Shown piece after piece: positions 1-7,553 of a DNA stretch of 54,367 nucleotides. The stretch is from positions 1 to 54,367 of the forward strand of contig JAAYRW010000061.1 of assembly GCA_012518555.1 (NCBI GenBank). Reading direction: 5' to 3'. The notes beneath the pieces are model-generated. The model had not been told where the DNA came from and ran no database searches. It saw only the letters and a list, made by a program, of their open reading frames with translations. The translations under genes were made by a program, and so were the position numbers. Every line of letters starts with the position of its first letter. The stretch's first letter is position 1. The stretch is from Tissierellia bacterium (GTDB taxonomy: Bacteria; Bacillota; Clostridia; Tissierellales; Sedimentibacteraceae).

Positions 1-119
1 TTACCGCATCCATTAGAGCCTACGAGGCCGTAAATACTGCTTTTTTCAGCATTTATGTTTATATCTTCCAAAACCTGAAATTCACCGAATTTCTTACTCA
101 AATTCGCTATTTTCAACAT
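1..119 (-). CDS. ABC transporter ATP-binding protein (N-terminal part, cut by window edge)
   Basis: The first 39 or so residues of an ABC ATPase are visible: a strand matching the usual start of these proteins (MLKIANLSKKFGEFQVLEDI), then GLVGSNGCGK, the Walker A loop. The start at 119 is supported by a strong AGGAGG site 6 bases upstream. The start lies inside the end of the GntR-type regulator (26-bp overlap), so the two genes are translationally coupled. The arrangement resembles the ytr-type operons, where a short GntR repressor controls a multidrug or antibiotic-responsive ABC exporter; the substrate cannot be inferred. The rest of the gene lies outside the window. Confidence 0.9.
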   Translation of the reverse strand, partial: MLKIANLSKKFGEFQVLEDININAEKSSIYGLVGSNGCG

Positions 120-495
120 TATTTCTTCCTCCTTCCATCTTTAATATTCCCTTAACTGCTTGGATTACATTTTCATCTGTTAATCCAATTTCCTTTAAGG
201 ATTTTATAATTTTGTGTAATTCTTCTTTCATATTTTTAATATGTAAGCTCCTTAATTCTTCTGCATTTTTTACAAAGTTTCCTACACCCTTTACACTATA
301 AATGTAATTACTATCTTCTAGATATTTATATGCTTTTTGTATAGTATTAGGGTTTATTTTTATCATGGAAGCCAATTCTCTTACAGATGGCAATTTATCG
401 TCGGGTTTTAATACCTTGGACATAATCAGCCTGACTATTTCATCGTATACTTGTTCATAAATGGCCTTTGGATTGTTATTATCAATCTTTATCAA
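94..495 (-). CDS. GntR-family transcriptional regulator, YtrA-like
   Basis: A 133-residue protein with the GntR winged helix in the first 75 residues (LPSVRELASMIKINPNTIQK is the recognition-helix region) and only a short helical tail, which is the YtrA subfamily design rather than FadR or HutC with a ligand domain. It is the first gene of an operon with an ABC transporter ATPase. A consensus promoter overlapped by a perfect 15-bp inverted repeat lies just upstream (545-581), so autorepression is the likely control. By analogy with YtrA, the operon may respond to cell-envelope stress or antibiotics; this is inference. Confidence 0.88.
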   Translation of the reverse strand: MIKIDNNNPKAIYEQVYDEIVRLIMSKVLKPDDKLPSVRELASMIKINPNTIQKAYKYLEDSNYIYSVKGVGNFVKNAEELRSLHIKNMKEELHKIIKSLKEIGLTDENVIQAVKGILKMEGGRNNVENSEFE

Positions 496-544
496 TGCTC
501 CACCTCCTCTACCTCCTTTAACTATGTGTGCTATTACACTTAGT

Positions 545-584
545 ACAGTAACTGTATTATAGTACCTAATACAGTTACTGTCAA
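545..584 (-). promoter_or_regulatory. Consensus sigma-A promoter overlapped by a perfect dyad (GntR operator candidate)
   Basis: On the minus strand, TTGACA (584-579), a 17-base spacer and TATAAT (561-556) form an exact consensus promoter for the GntR/ABC operon. The arms ACAGTAACTGTATTA (545-559) and TAATACAGTTACTGT (567-581) are a perfect 15-bp inverted repeat with a 7-base centre. They cover the -10 and most of the spacer and run into the -35. A repressor bound there would occlude RNA polymerase. Assignment of the dyad to the GntR protein is inference from position. Confidence 0.85.
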
Positions 585-601
585 CTACTATTTTGCAAAA
601 A

Positions 602-628
602 AATCATAAGGGGCTTTCCCTTATGATT
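602..628 (-). terminator. Rho-independent terminator
   Basis: AATCATAAGGG and CCCTTATGATT form a perfect 11-bp stem with a 5-base loop. On the minus strand it is followed by a run of seven T, so it ends transcription arriving from tRNA-Arg before the GntR promoter. Confidence 0.85.
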
Positions 629-780
629 GTAGATTTTTACTATAGATCTTAAGTTCTCTTTCATTTGCTAATACAAAATCTTGTGGCTCAATTTCAACCT
701 TTGGATTTGATGTAGGAATTGCGAATAATCGTCTCCAATCGCTTTCCCTCATTAATTCGCTTTCGTGAAACATACAAAAA

Positions 781-857
781 TGGTGCACCTGAGAGGAATC
801 GAACCCCTGACACATGCCTTAGGAGGGCACTGCTCTATCCTACTGAGCTACAGATGC
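781..857 (-). tRNA. tRNA-Arg(CCT)
   Basis: The minus strand gives a complete cloverleaf. The acceptor GCATCTG pairs with CAGGTGC, followed by discriminator A and an encoded CCA at 783-781. The anticodon stem encloses loop CTCCTAA, with anticodon CCT reading AGG arginine codons; the T loop is TTCGATT. A strong promoter, TTGACA (901-896), 17 bases, TAAAAT (878-873), lies upstream, and the terminator at 602-628 is the next stop signal downstream. Confidence 0.95.
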
Positions 858-872
858 ACGTTATTTCTCTAA

Positions 873-901
873 ATTTTACACTACTTCTTCCAATTTGTCA
901 A
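873..901 (-). promoter_or_regulatory. Sigma-A promoter of tRNA-Arg
   Basis: TTGACA at 901-896 and TAAAAT at 878-873 on the minus strand are separated by exactly 17 bases, with the tRNA 5' end 16 bases beyond the -10. Confidence 0.85.
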
Positions 902-997
902 TAGAGTAGCTAGCTTATTTGAGTAATTTATCTTGTATTTATTCGGTTTTTATATTAAATATGCTTTAGATAAAATTCGATAATTCTCTAAAATAAA

Positions 998-1033
998 CAA
1001 CAATATCAACATCATTCAAGGTTGATATTGTTG
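998..1033 (-). terminator. Terminator-like hairpin downstream of the DD-carboxypeptidase gene
   Basis: CAACAATATCAAC (998-1010) and its exact reverse complement (1021-1033) form a 13-bp stem around a 10-base loop. On the minus strand it is followed by TTTATTTT, so it fits termination of the carboxypeptidase gene that stops at 1123. The rest of the 858-1122 gap holds only the tRNA promoter and AT-rich sequence. Confidence 0.65.
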
Positions 1034-1122
1034 CCGAAAAAACCATTATAATGTAAATTTATCCGCTTGCCATTTTTAAGCAAATGAATTTATTTCAAAT
1101 TATTGAATGTTTCATCTTTTTT

Positions 1123-2283
1123 CTACATATATATTCCTTTAATAAATCTCACTATTCTAACTAACAAATTTGCTCTTTCTATATTTTCATTAACTACTGC
1201 ATCCATTTCAGCAATTTCTTCACCGTTAACTAAAATACTTATTGTTCCTATTTTACTGCCTTCAGCTATAGGTGCCTTAACAGACTTATCGTAGATTACT
1301 TTAGTCGTAACTTCATCGTCATTTTTGATTACTTTGCTAAAATCTGAAGCAGCAAATACATTAACCTTGCCAGGCTTTGAATTAGAAATATATACTTTAT
1401 CAATTACAAGAGTAGAATCTATAAGCATTAATTTACTATAATTATTTTTACCATACTCCAATAATTCTATAGTTTTATTTAATCTATCATCATGGGTTTG
1501 AGCACCTAAAATAATTCCTATAAGTCTAAAGTCTAAATCTTGTCCCCTTACCGGCATAGTCGATACTAAACAAATACCTGCTCTATCAGTATATCCTGTT
1601 TTTAAACCGTCAATTTCATCAATATATCCAAAAACAGGATTAGTTGAAGCTCTATTAAAGTTCCTCTCAGGAATAATTAACTCCGGCTTCTTAGTCACTT
1701 CTAGAATTTCAGGATATGTAGTTAAAATATGCCTCGTCAATTTGTATACATCTAAAACAGACATATTGTTTTGTCCTGTTTCTTCATCGTTTATAGGTAG
1801 TCCGTGAGGATTGATAAAATTAGCCGACAAAAGTCCAAGTTCAGAGGCCTTAGCATTCATCATTCTTACAAAGTTATCTACCCTACCTCCTACATGTTCA
1901 GCAATAGCTGTAGCACAGTCATTGCCTGATACTATTAGCATTCCATCTACTAATGTACTAAGCTTAACCCTCTCACCGGATAAAAGACCGAACTTGCTTC
2001 CTTCTGTAGCAGCAGCATGTCCACTTATTAATACTTCATCTTCTAAAGATACGTCCCCGGTGGCGACCTTGTCCATCAATAAAAGATAGGTCATAAGCTT
2101 GGAAATACTTGCAATTGATAATTTTTGATTTATATTATATTCATATATTATTTCACCTGTTTCCAAATCCCCTAATAATGCACCTTTAATATTTTCATTT
2201 ATATTTATCTGTCCAAATACAAATGTATTTGTTAGCACAATTATTATTATACATAGGGAAATTACCCTGTAAATTTTTCTCAT
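1123..2283 (-). CDS. dacF: D-alanyl-D-alanine carboxypeptidase (DacF/PBP5 type)
   Basis: A 386-residue exported serine carboxypeptidase that trims the terminal D-Ala from peptidoglycan stem peptides outside the membrane. Visible are an N-terminal signal sequence (residues about 5-24), the SxxK active-site motif SISK at 59-62 with nucleophile Ser59, the SGN motif at 119-121 and the KTG motif at 228-230. A C-terminal beta domain ends in an amphipathic stretch (ANLLVRIVRFIKGIYM) that would anchor it to the outer membrane leaflet, as in PBP5-type enzymes. Start at 2283 behind GGAGGG. It is monocistronic by appearance. The symbol is by family; DacF and DacA-type paralogues cannot be separated here. 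Confidence 0.9.
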   Translation of the reverse strand: MRKIYRVISLCIIIIVLTNTFVFGQININENIKGALLGDLETGEIIYEYNINQKLSIASISKLMTYLLLMDKVATGDVSLEDEVLISGHAAATEGSKFGLLSGERVKLSTLVDGMLIVSGNDCATAIAEHVGGRVDNFVRMMNAKASELGLLSANFINPHGLPINDEETGQNNMSVLDVYKLTRHILTTYPEILEVTKKPELIIPERNFNRASTNPVFGYIDEIDGLKTGYTDRAGICLVSTMPVRGQDLDFRLIGIILGAQTHDDRLNKTIELLEYGKNNYSKLMLIDSTLVIDKVYISNSKPGKVNVFAASDFSKVIKNDDEVTTKVIYDKSVKAPIAEGSKIGTISILVNGEEIAEMDAVVNENIERANLLVRIVRFIKGIYM

Positions 2284-2387
2284 AAAGTCCCTCCAATCAA
2301 TTATGCTGTAATTATATAATAATTTGTTAAAAAATGCATTACCAAATTTAAAAAATTGTTGGAAAATTTGGAATAAGGTCGAATAGT

Positions 2388-2936
2388 TTAAACTACTCCA
2401 CCACCGGTATATTCTTCTCCTCCAGCATTAGGCATTATATTGTATCTTTGTGACCATAAACTTTTATATTTCAATGCTTGAGAATGAATTTTTTCTAAAT
2501 CTTTAGTTGACTTTTTTATAACTTTTCCAGGTACTCCTGCCACTATAGAAAAGGGGGGGATTACCTGACCTTGCGTAACTACTGCCCCTGCAGCAACTAT
2601 ACTTCCCCTTCCAATATGGGCACCGTCCATAATTATAGAACCCATACCTATTAAACAGTGATCTTCAATTGTGCACGCATGGACGATTGCATTATGACCT
2701 ACTGTTACATAATCTCCTATAAGAGTTTTATGTTCATCGGAAACATGAACTACGCTGTTATCCTGAACATTTGAATATCTGCCTATTTCTATAGAGTTAA
2801 CATCGCCTCTTACTACCGTGTTATACCATATACTACTGTATTCCTTTAAAGTAACTTTACCTATTATCAAAGCTCCATCAGCAATATAAGTTTTTTCATC
2901 TATAGTCGGTACACTACCTTCAAATTCTTTAATCAA
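2388..2936 (-). CDS. Gamma-carbonic anhydrase-like hexapeptide-repeat protein
   Basis: A 182-residue left-handed beta-helix protein of the YrdA/PaaY/gamma-carbonic anhydrase family. Repeating hexapeptides run through residues 15-150 (for example YIADGALIIGKVTL and CLIGMGSIIMDGAHIG). The likely zinc ligands are visible as His in VVHVSD and in VTVGHNAIVHAC. Such proteins form trimers; many clostridial members have no proven activity. The start is TTG at 2936 behind an AAGGAGG 5 bases away. The gene follows ndk with a 16-base gap, so the two are probably co-transcribed. Confidence 0.88.
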   Translation of the reverse strand: MIKEFEGSVPTIDEKTYIADGALIIGKVTLKEYSSIWYNTVVRGDVNSIEIGRYSNVQDNSVVHVSDEHKTLIGDYVTVGHNAIVHACTIEDHCLIGMGSIIMDGAHIGRGSIVAAGAVVTQGQVIPPFSIVAGVPGKVIKKSTKDLEKIHSQALKYKSLWSQRYNIMPNAGGEEYTGGGVV

Positions 2937-2952
2937 TTTTTCCTCCTTAATT

Positions 2953-3351
2953 TTATGAGAACCATATTTTTATTTCCCTTTCGGCACTTTCCTTAGAATC
3001 TGACCCATGGACACAGTTTTCCTCTTTTGACAATGTAAACTTGCCCCTAATAGTATTTGGATCTGCTTTTTTAGGATCGGTAGCTCCATTGATTTTCCTA
3101 ACTAATTCAACTACTGCCTCTCCTTCAATAATCATGGCACAAACTTTCCCTCTAGTAATATAAGCTATTAGTTCTTGGAAAAATGGTTTGTCTTTATGTT
3201 CATAATAGTGTTTTTCTGCCATTTCAACAGATGGTTTCAATAATTTTATTTCACTTATATTTAAATCCTTATTTTCATATATAGAAATAATTTCTCCCAT
3301 AAGTTTTCTTTCTATTGCATCTGGCTTAATTAATACTAAAGTCCTTTCCAT
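2953..3351 (-). CDS. ndk: Nucleoside diphosphate kinase
   Basis: A 132-residue cytoplasmic kinase that transfers the gamma phosphate of ATP to nucleoside diphosphates through a phosphohistidine. The family signature NCVHGSDS at 112-119 carries the catalytic His115. The N-terminal ERTLVLIKPDAIER strand and the ITRGKVCAMII core are standard. Length is slightly short of the usual 135-150 residues but complete. Start at 3351 behind GAGGT. It leads a two-gene unit with the carbonic anhydrase-like gene. Confidence 0.96.
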   Translation of the reverse strand: MERTLVLIKPDAIERKLMGEIISIYENKDLNISEIKLLKPSVEMAEKHYYEHKDKPFFQELIAYITRGKVCAMIIEGEAVVELVRKINGATDPKKADPNTIRGKFTLSKEENCVHGSDSKESAEREIKIWFS

Positions 3352-3407
3352 TACTACCTCACTTTTTACCTATAGAGTAATATTCACAATTTAAGAGTCG
3401 CAAAAAA

Positions 3408-3434
3408 TGCACTTTCATAAATTCTAAAAGTGCA
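3408..3434 (-). terminator. Rho-independent terminator of the DUF1893 gene
   Basis: TGCACTTT (3408-3415) pairs with AAAGTGCA (3427-3434). On the minus strand the stem is followed by a six-T run, 40 bases after the stop of the DUF1893 gene. Confidence 0.8.
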
Positions 3435-3472
3435 GCTGTTTCGGTGATACCAAAATAAAACATAAACAATGT

Positions 3473-3886
3473 TTATACTTGAAGGAAATTTGATATTTTC
3501 ATAAGTAAATCATCAATATTGCTTACATTTAATGATAAGGTTTCAACGGGACACATAGAAGAACCGTCTAAATTTTTTATGTAGGGAACCGATTTACTAT
3601 AGCTATATTTAATAGATGTGTCTTTCAAAAGCTTTATTGCGTTTTCTGAAATAAGTTTAGTATGTAATTCTTTAATACCTGCATGAATATAGATCATACT
3701 AGCAGCCTTTCCTACAACCTTATCAGCAACACTTGAATCTTGAAGTTGGTCCCTATACTTCGCTAATGCCATATAAAGAGGTTTAATACCTCTTCCTTGG
3801 CTTGAAAATATAACATTTCCCTTCTTAACTATAACTATTGACTTATTTTCGCTATTTAATAAATTCCATGCAATATCTATATCCAT
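3473..3886 (-). CDS. DUF1893 family protein
   Basis: A 137-residue protein beginning MDIDIAWNLLNSENKSIVIV. It resembles the DUF1893 family, whose solved Thermotoga member has a cytidine-deaminase-like fold without a known activity. Seen in it are two short segments typical of the family: SIVIVKKGNVIFSSQGRGIKPL near the N terminus and KAASMIYIHAGIKELHT in the middle. A single MCPVE cysteine lies near residue 112. The start at 3886 is chosen over an upstream ATG because GGAG lies 5 bases before it and the upstream extension is low complexity. Function unknown. Confidence 0.7.
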   Translation of the reverse strand: MDIDIAWNLLNSENKSIVIVKKGNVIFSSQGRGIKPLYMALAKYRDQLQDSSVADKVVGKAASMIYIHAGIKELHTKLISENAIKLLKDTSIKYSYSKSVPYIKNLDGSSMCPVETLSLNVSNIDDLLMKISNFLQV

Positions 3887-4082
3887 ATTATCTCCGACTA
3901 TTTTATAAATTATTATAATATTAAACTTATTAAAATGCAAGTACTTATATCCATTTAATCCCCTACCTAAGAAACCAAACTACCAACTATATTTACCACA
4001 TAAGTTAGTTTTAAAAGGTCATTATAATGTTTATAAATATATAATATTTAGTATTAATAAGTTAAACTACAATTCAAGAAAA

Positions 4083-4112
4083 GCTGTTTCTATAGAAGCC
4101 TAGAGAAACAGC
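4083..4112 (-). terminator. Rho-independent terminator of serS
   Basis: GCTGTTTCT (4083-4091) pairs with AGAAACAGC (4104-4112). On the minus strand the hairpin is followed by TTTTC, just after the serS stop at 4119. The gap 3887-4080 otherwise holds only AT-rich sequence with no gene seen. Confidence 0.75.
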
Positions 4113-4118
4113 CTTTTC

Positions 4119-5390
4119 TTATTTAATTATTTCCATTCCTCCCATGTAGGGCCTTAGCACTTTAGGAATTGTTATACTTCCATCTTCATTTTGGTAATTT
4201 TCCAATATTGCAGCAAAAGTTCTTCCAACTGCAAGACCTGAACCGTTTAATGTGTGTATGAATTCTAATTTACCATTTTCTGAAGGTCTGAATTTTAGAT
4301 TAATTCTCCTAGCCTGGAAATCTTCGAAGTTTGAACATGAAGAAATTTCTACATATCTATTATAACTTGGCATCCAAACTTCTAAGTCATATGTCTTTGC
4401 TGAACTAAATCCAATATCTCCCGTACAAAGCTCTACTACCCTATATGGTAGTTCTAATTGCTTTAGTATTTCTTCGGCAAAATTTGTAAGTATCTCTAAT
4501 TGTTTATAAGATTCTTCAGGAGTTGAATACATAACCAACTCTACCTTATCAAACTGATGGTTTCTAATTAAACCTCTGGTATCTCTTCCTGCTGAACCGG
4601 CTTCTGCCCTGAAACAAGGTGTATATGCAGTCATATAGATAGGAAGATCTTTTTCTTTTAAAACTTCATCCCGATAAAGATTTGTAACTGGAACTTCCGC
4701 AGTTGGAATTAAATAATATTCTCTTTGATTAAGCTTGAACATATCTTCTTCAAATTTTGGTAGCTGTCCTGTTCCAATCATACTTTCTTTATTTACCATG
4801 TAAGGAGGAGCTACTTCAGTAAATCCATGTTCCAATGTATGTTTATCAAGCATGTACGTTATAATAGCTCTTTCTAATCTTGCACCTGCTCCTTTAAACA
4901 TGGAAAACCTAGTTCCTGCAATTTTAGTAGCTCTTTCAAAATCGAGAATATCTAAATCTACTCCTAAATCCCAATGGGCCTTTAATTCAAAATCAAATTT
5001 TTTAGGTTGACCCCATTTTCTTACTTCTTTGTTATCTTCATCAGACTTCCCTACTGTTATTTCGGGATTCGGAGTGTTAGGTATGCTTAATAGTTCATCT
5101 TGGATTTTTTCGTCAATAACCTTTGTTTCTCCATCAAGAATTTTAACCTTTTCAGCCAATTCTTTCATTTCTTGAAGTATGTGAGATACGTCCTTTCCTT
5201 CCTTTTTAAGTACAGGAACTTCTTTTGATACTTTGTTTTGCTTTGCCTTCATTTCCTCGACTTCAACTAACTTTTTTCGTCTTTCTTTGTCTAATTCAAG
5301 AACTTTACTAAGGCTTAGTTCAGGATCCCTCCTCTTTAATAATTTTTCAACTTCTTCTGCATTATTTCTAATTCTTCTGATATCTAACAT
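4119..5390 (-). CDS. serS: Seryl-tRNA synthetase
   Basis: A 423-residue class II synthetase that charges tRNA-Ser in the cytoplasm. Residues 1-105 form the N-terminal coiled-coil arm that grips the tRNA (heptads around [18 protein letters not shown]). The catalytic domain follows, with [13 protein letters not shown], the motif 2 loop region [20 protein letters not shown] and motif 3 [18 protein letters not shown]. Start at 5390 behind AGGAGG. Expression is governed by the T-box leader just upstream, so transcription should rise when tRNA-Ser is uncharged. Confidence 0.97.
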   Translation of the reverse strand: MLDIRRIRNNAEEVEKLLKRRDPELSLSKVLELDKERRKKLVEVEEMKAKQNKVSKEVPVLKKEGKDVSHILQEMKELAEKVKILDGETKVIDEKIQDELLSIPNTPNPEITVGKSDEDNKEVRKWGQPKKFDFELKAHWDLGVDLDILDFERATKIAGTRFSMFKGAGARLERAIITYMLDKHTLEHGFTEVAPPYMVNKESMIGTGQLPKFEEDMFKLNQREYYLIPTAEVPVTNLYRDEVLKEKDLPIYMTAYTPCFRAEAGSAGRDTRGLIRNHQFDKVELVMYSTPEESYKQLEILTNFAEEILKQLELPYRVVELCTGDIGFSSAKTYDLEVWMPSYNRYVEISSCSNFEDFQARRINLKFRPSENGKLEFIHTLNGSGLAVGRTFAAILENYQNEDGSITIPKVLRPYMGGMEIIK

Positions 5391-5452
5391 CTTAACCTCC
5401 TCTTAATTAAGTATTATTTTCATTAACTAATCAATAAAAAGCCCAATATAAA

Positions 5453-5705
5453 AACCCCTCATCTCTATCTTAGAGACGAGGGTTACTCGCGGTGCCACTC
5501 TAATTATTATACTTAAAGGGGACTTACCTCCTACTTAGCTTAAAAGTCCCATTGTATAATCCCTTAAAAAAGTTAACGCCTTCAACGTCTGAGTTGTTAC
5601 CCTCAGAAGCTCTGGAACGGATTCAACAACTATTTTACAAACTTCCACCAACCGTCTGCTCTCTTAAAAAATTCATTGTTTACTACTTTCCATCATTGCC
5701 ATAAC
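5453..5705 (-). ncRNA. T-box riboswitch leader of serS
   Basis: On the minus strand the leader carries the T-box core AGAGTGGCACCGCGAG (5483-5498). It is followed by a long terminator hairpin of about 11 bp with loop AAG (about 5453-5480) and a run of T. The UGGC bulge would pair with a tRNA ending GCCA; G is the discriminator of tRNA-Ser, which fits the downstream gene. Candidate UCC specifier triplets occur in GAATCCGTTCC (about 5615-5625), but stem I was not folded, so the specifier is unproven. Transcription would start near 5702. Confidence 0.9.
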
Positions 5706-5708
5706 CGG

Positions 5709-5737
5709 ATAATATAATATATATTTAACTTTGTCAA
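5709..5737 (-). promoter_or_regulatory. Promoter of the serS T-box transcript
   Basis: TTGACA (5737-5732) and TATTAT (5714-5709) are 17 bases apart on the minus strand, placing the start just ahead of the leader. Confidence 0.8.
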
Positions 5738-5751
5738 GGATAAAAAATTAA

Positions 5752-5780
5752 TTGACATTATCCTAAAATAAAGTTATTCT
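5752..5780 (+). promoter_or_regulatory. Promoter of dapF
   Basis: TTGACA (5752-5757), 17 bases, TATTCT (5775-5780), with the dapF start 34 bases on. It diverges from the serS promoter; the two -35 boxes are 14 bases apart. Confidence 0.7.
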
Positions 5781-5813
5781 AAAATTACTAATAATGGATT
5801 TGGAGGGACTTTT

Positions 5814-6650
5814 ATGAACTTTACTAAAATCCAGGGAACAGGCAACGATTTTATAATAATAAATAATATGGAATTAAAAATCCCTGTTGAAAACTTGTCG
5901 GAAATTGCAAAAAGATTGTGCCATAGAAAAGTCTCCATAGGAGCAGATGGACTTATGGTAGTTGACTTTCCTGAAAATAATACTGATTTTAAAATGCGAT
6001 TTTATAATCGAGATGGAACAATTGGAGAAATGTGTGGTAATGGTGCAAGATGTATTTCCCGTTACGCTTATCTAAACAAAATTACAGGGAAAAAAATGAC
6101 TTTTGAAACAGCTGCAGGGATTGTAAGTTCTGAAATATTAGAAGGAAGATTAGTTAAAGTACTTCTTAATAATCCTGAAGTTATTAAAGTTAACAATAAG
6201 ATTGAAATCGATAATATAGAATATGAATGTTCATATATAGAGTTAGGTAATCCCGGATTACCTCATGCAGTAGTAAAGTACGGCTTGAAGAATGCAATTT
6301 GTAGTGAGTTATTTAAGATCGGACGTAAAATAAGGTATTATGCAGGATTCCCTAAAGGTGCAAACGTAAACTTTTTTGAAGTATTAGATGAAAGTACTGT
6401 AATTATAAAAACTTATGAAAGGGGCGTAGAAGATATAACTTTAGCTTGCGGAACTGGTGCTGCAGTAACAGCTGTAGCATCTATGATTAAAGGCTATATA
6501 AAAGGGAACAAAGTTAAAGTTCTTGTTCCGGGAGGAGAATTATTTATTGAAGTTGAAAAAAATAAGGGTAAAATTGAAAAGCTTTTTCTCATAGGAACTA
6601 CAAATATAGTTGCAGTGGGAAAAGTATTTGACGAGGGTTTAATCTATTAA
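5814..6650 (+). CDS. dapF: Diaminopimelate epimerase
   Basis: A 278-residue cytoplasmic epimerase that converts LL- to meso-diaminopimelate for lysine and peptidoglycan synthesis. Both catalytic cysteines are in their motifs: Cys74 in GEMCGNGARC and Cys212 in ITLACGTGAAV. The N-terminal GTGNDFIIINN and the ANVNFFEV segment are typical. Start at 5814 behind GGAGGG. It is a lone gene facing the replication fork, unlike nearly all of its neighbours, with its own promoter; the hairpin at 6667-6693 follows. Confidence 0.96.
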   Translation: MNFTKIQGTGNDFIIINNMELKIPVENLSEIAKRLCHRKVSIGADGLMVVDFPENNTDFKMRFYNRDGTIGEMCGNGARCISRYAYLNKITGKKMTFETAAGIVSSEILEGRLVKVLLNNPEVIKVNNKIEIDNIEYECSYIELGNPGLPHAVVKYGLKNAICSELFKIGRKIRYYAGFPKGANVNFFEVLDESTVIIKTYERGVEDITLACGTGAAVTAVASMIKGYIKGNKVKVLVPGGELFIEVEKNKGKIEKLFLIGTTNIVAVGKVFDEGLIY

Positions 6651-6666
6651 GAAAGTCGATGATATG

Positions 6667-6693
6667 CTCCCCCCACTTTTTAAGTGAGGGGAG
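6667..6693. terminator. Hairpin between the convergent dapF and XRE-cupin genes
   Basis: A 12-bp stem with one mismatch, CTCCCCCCACTT against AAGTGAGGGGAG, around a TTT loop. Neither side has a strong T run, so it could act weakly on both strands between these converging genes. Confidence 0.6.
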
Positions 6694-6704
6694 ATCTTCA
6701 TTAT

Positions 6705-7253
6705 CTAGTGTATGACAGGATAGATAATACAAAGAGCCTCTGAAATGTCATCACTTCTATTATAAAGCATGTGGTTACTATTTTCTGGAATAAGTATACT
6801 GTCTCCCTTTGATATTGTAAAAACTTTTTCACCTACATGACATTCTATTTCACCTTCTATAACATATATACACTCTTTTGATTCATGAGCTATATTATGA
6901 TTGCTTGCCCACTTTTTAGCTTCTAATTTAAATAAAAATGCTTCGCACTCAGATTTTTCGCCATTTAATATAGGCGTAATAAATTCCAACTCCACATTTA
7001 TATTACTTAGTTTAACTTTAGTCCTTTCATCATGTGGTATTGTAAAAACTTCCCTATCCGTTTTTTCTAAAAACAAAACAGAAAGTGGAACATCTAATGC
7101 TTCCGATAATCTTTTTAATACTGATAAAGAAGGAGAGATTAAATCTCTTTCAATTTGTGATATATACCCTGATGTTACCTTAATTTGTTCCGACAATTCA
7201 ACGATTGTTAAATTTTTGCTCTTTCTAATGGCTCTTATTTTTTCCCCTATCAA
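6705..7253 (-). CDS. XRE-family regulator with C-terminal cupin domain
   Basis: A 182-residue protein with a helix-turn-helix at residues 4-62 (LTIVELSEQIKVTSGYISQI) and a cupin barrel at about 105-178 (CIYVIEGEIECHVGEKVFTI, then GDSILIPENSNHML). Regulators of this build (PuuR-like) sense small metabolites in the cupin pocket, often in amine or amino-acid metabolism; the ligand here is unknown. The start is TTG at 7253, since GAGGGGG lies 8 bases upstream and no better ATG exists in frame. A promoter GTGACA (7314-7309), 16 bases, TATAAT (7292-7287) precedes it. Confidence 0.88.
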   Translation of the reverse strand: MIGEKIRAIRKSKNLTIVELSEQIKVTSGYISQIERDLISPSLSVLKRLSEALDVPLSVLFLEKTDREVFTIPHDERTKVKLSNINVELEFITPILNGEKSECEAFLFKLEAKKWASNHNIAHESKECIYVIEGEIECHVGEKVFTISKGDSILIPENSNHMLYNRSDDISEALCIIYPVIH

Positions 7254-7286
7254 TTTAACATACCCCCTCTAATACTTTTACATATA

Positions 7287-7314
7287 ATTATACACTAAAT
7301 AATTTTTCTGTCAC
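7287..7314 (-). promoter_or_regulatory. Promoter of the XRE-cupin gene
   Basis: GTGACA (7314-7309) and TATAAT (7292-7287) with a 16-base spacer on the minus strand. The rest of the 7254-7553 gap is AT-rich and holds the divergent HelD-type promoter. Confidence 0.7.
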
Positions 7315-7489
7315 TAAAAAAAGTAAAGCAAAAGTTAAATTTTAGCAAAATATATAGTTACTTCTTTTACCTTAATAGGTAAATCTTAAATTAATTCTCC
7401 TTTTGAAATAAATTGTTATATAAAGTGTTACGATAATTTAAATTATTAACAATGGTAATTTACGTGAAATTGTAAAATTCAATTTTTTC

Positions 7490-7518
7490 TTTTCATATAC
7501 TATTTATTATGATATAAT
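7490..7518 (+). promoter_or_regulatory. Candidate promoter of the HelD-like gene
   Basis: TATAAT at 7513-7518 with a weak -35 TTTTCA at 7490-7495, spacing 17. The -10 is convincing, the -35 less so. Confidence 0.55.
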
Positions 7519-7553
7519 TATCTATTAAGTTTTTGCGTAAGGGGATTGATGTA

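Noticed and set aside
621..815. Open frame for a 64-residue protein on the minus strand
   Set aside because: It begins inside tRNA-Arg and ends in a terminator stem, with no ribosome binding site; treated only as a possible remnant.
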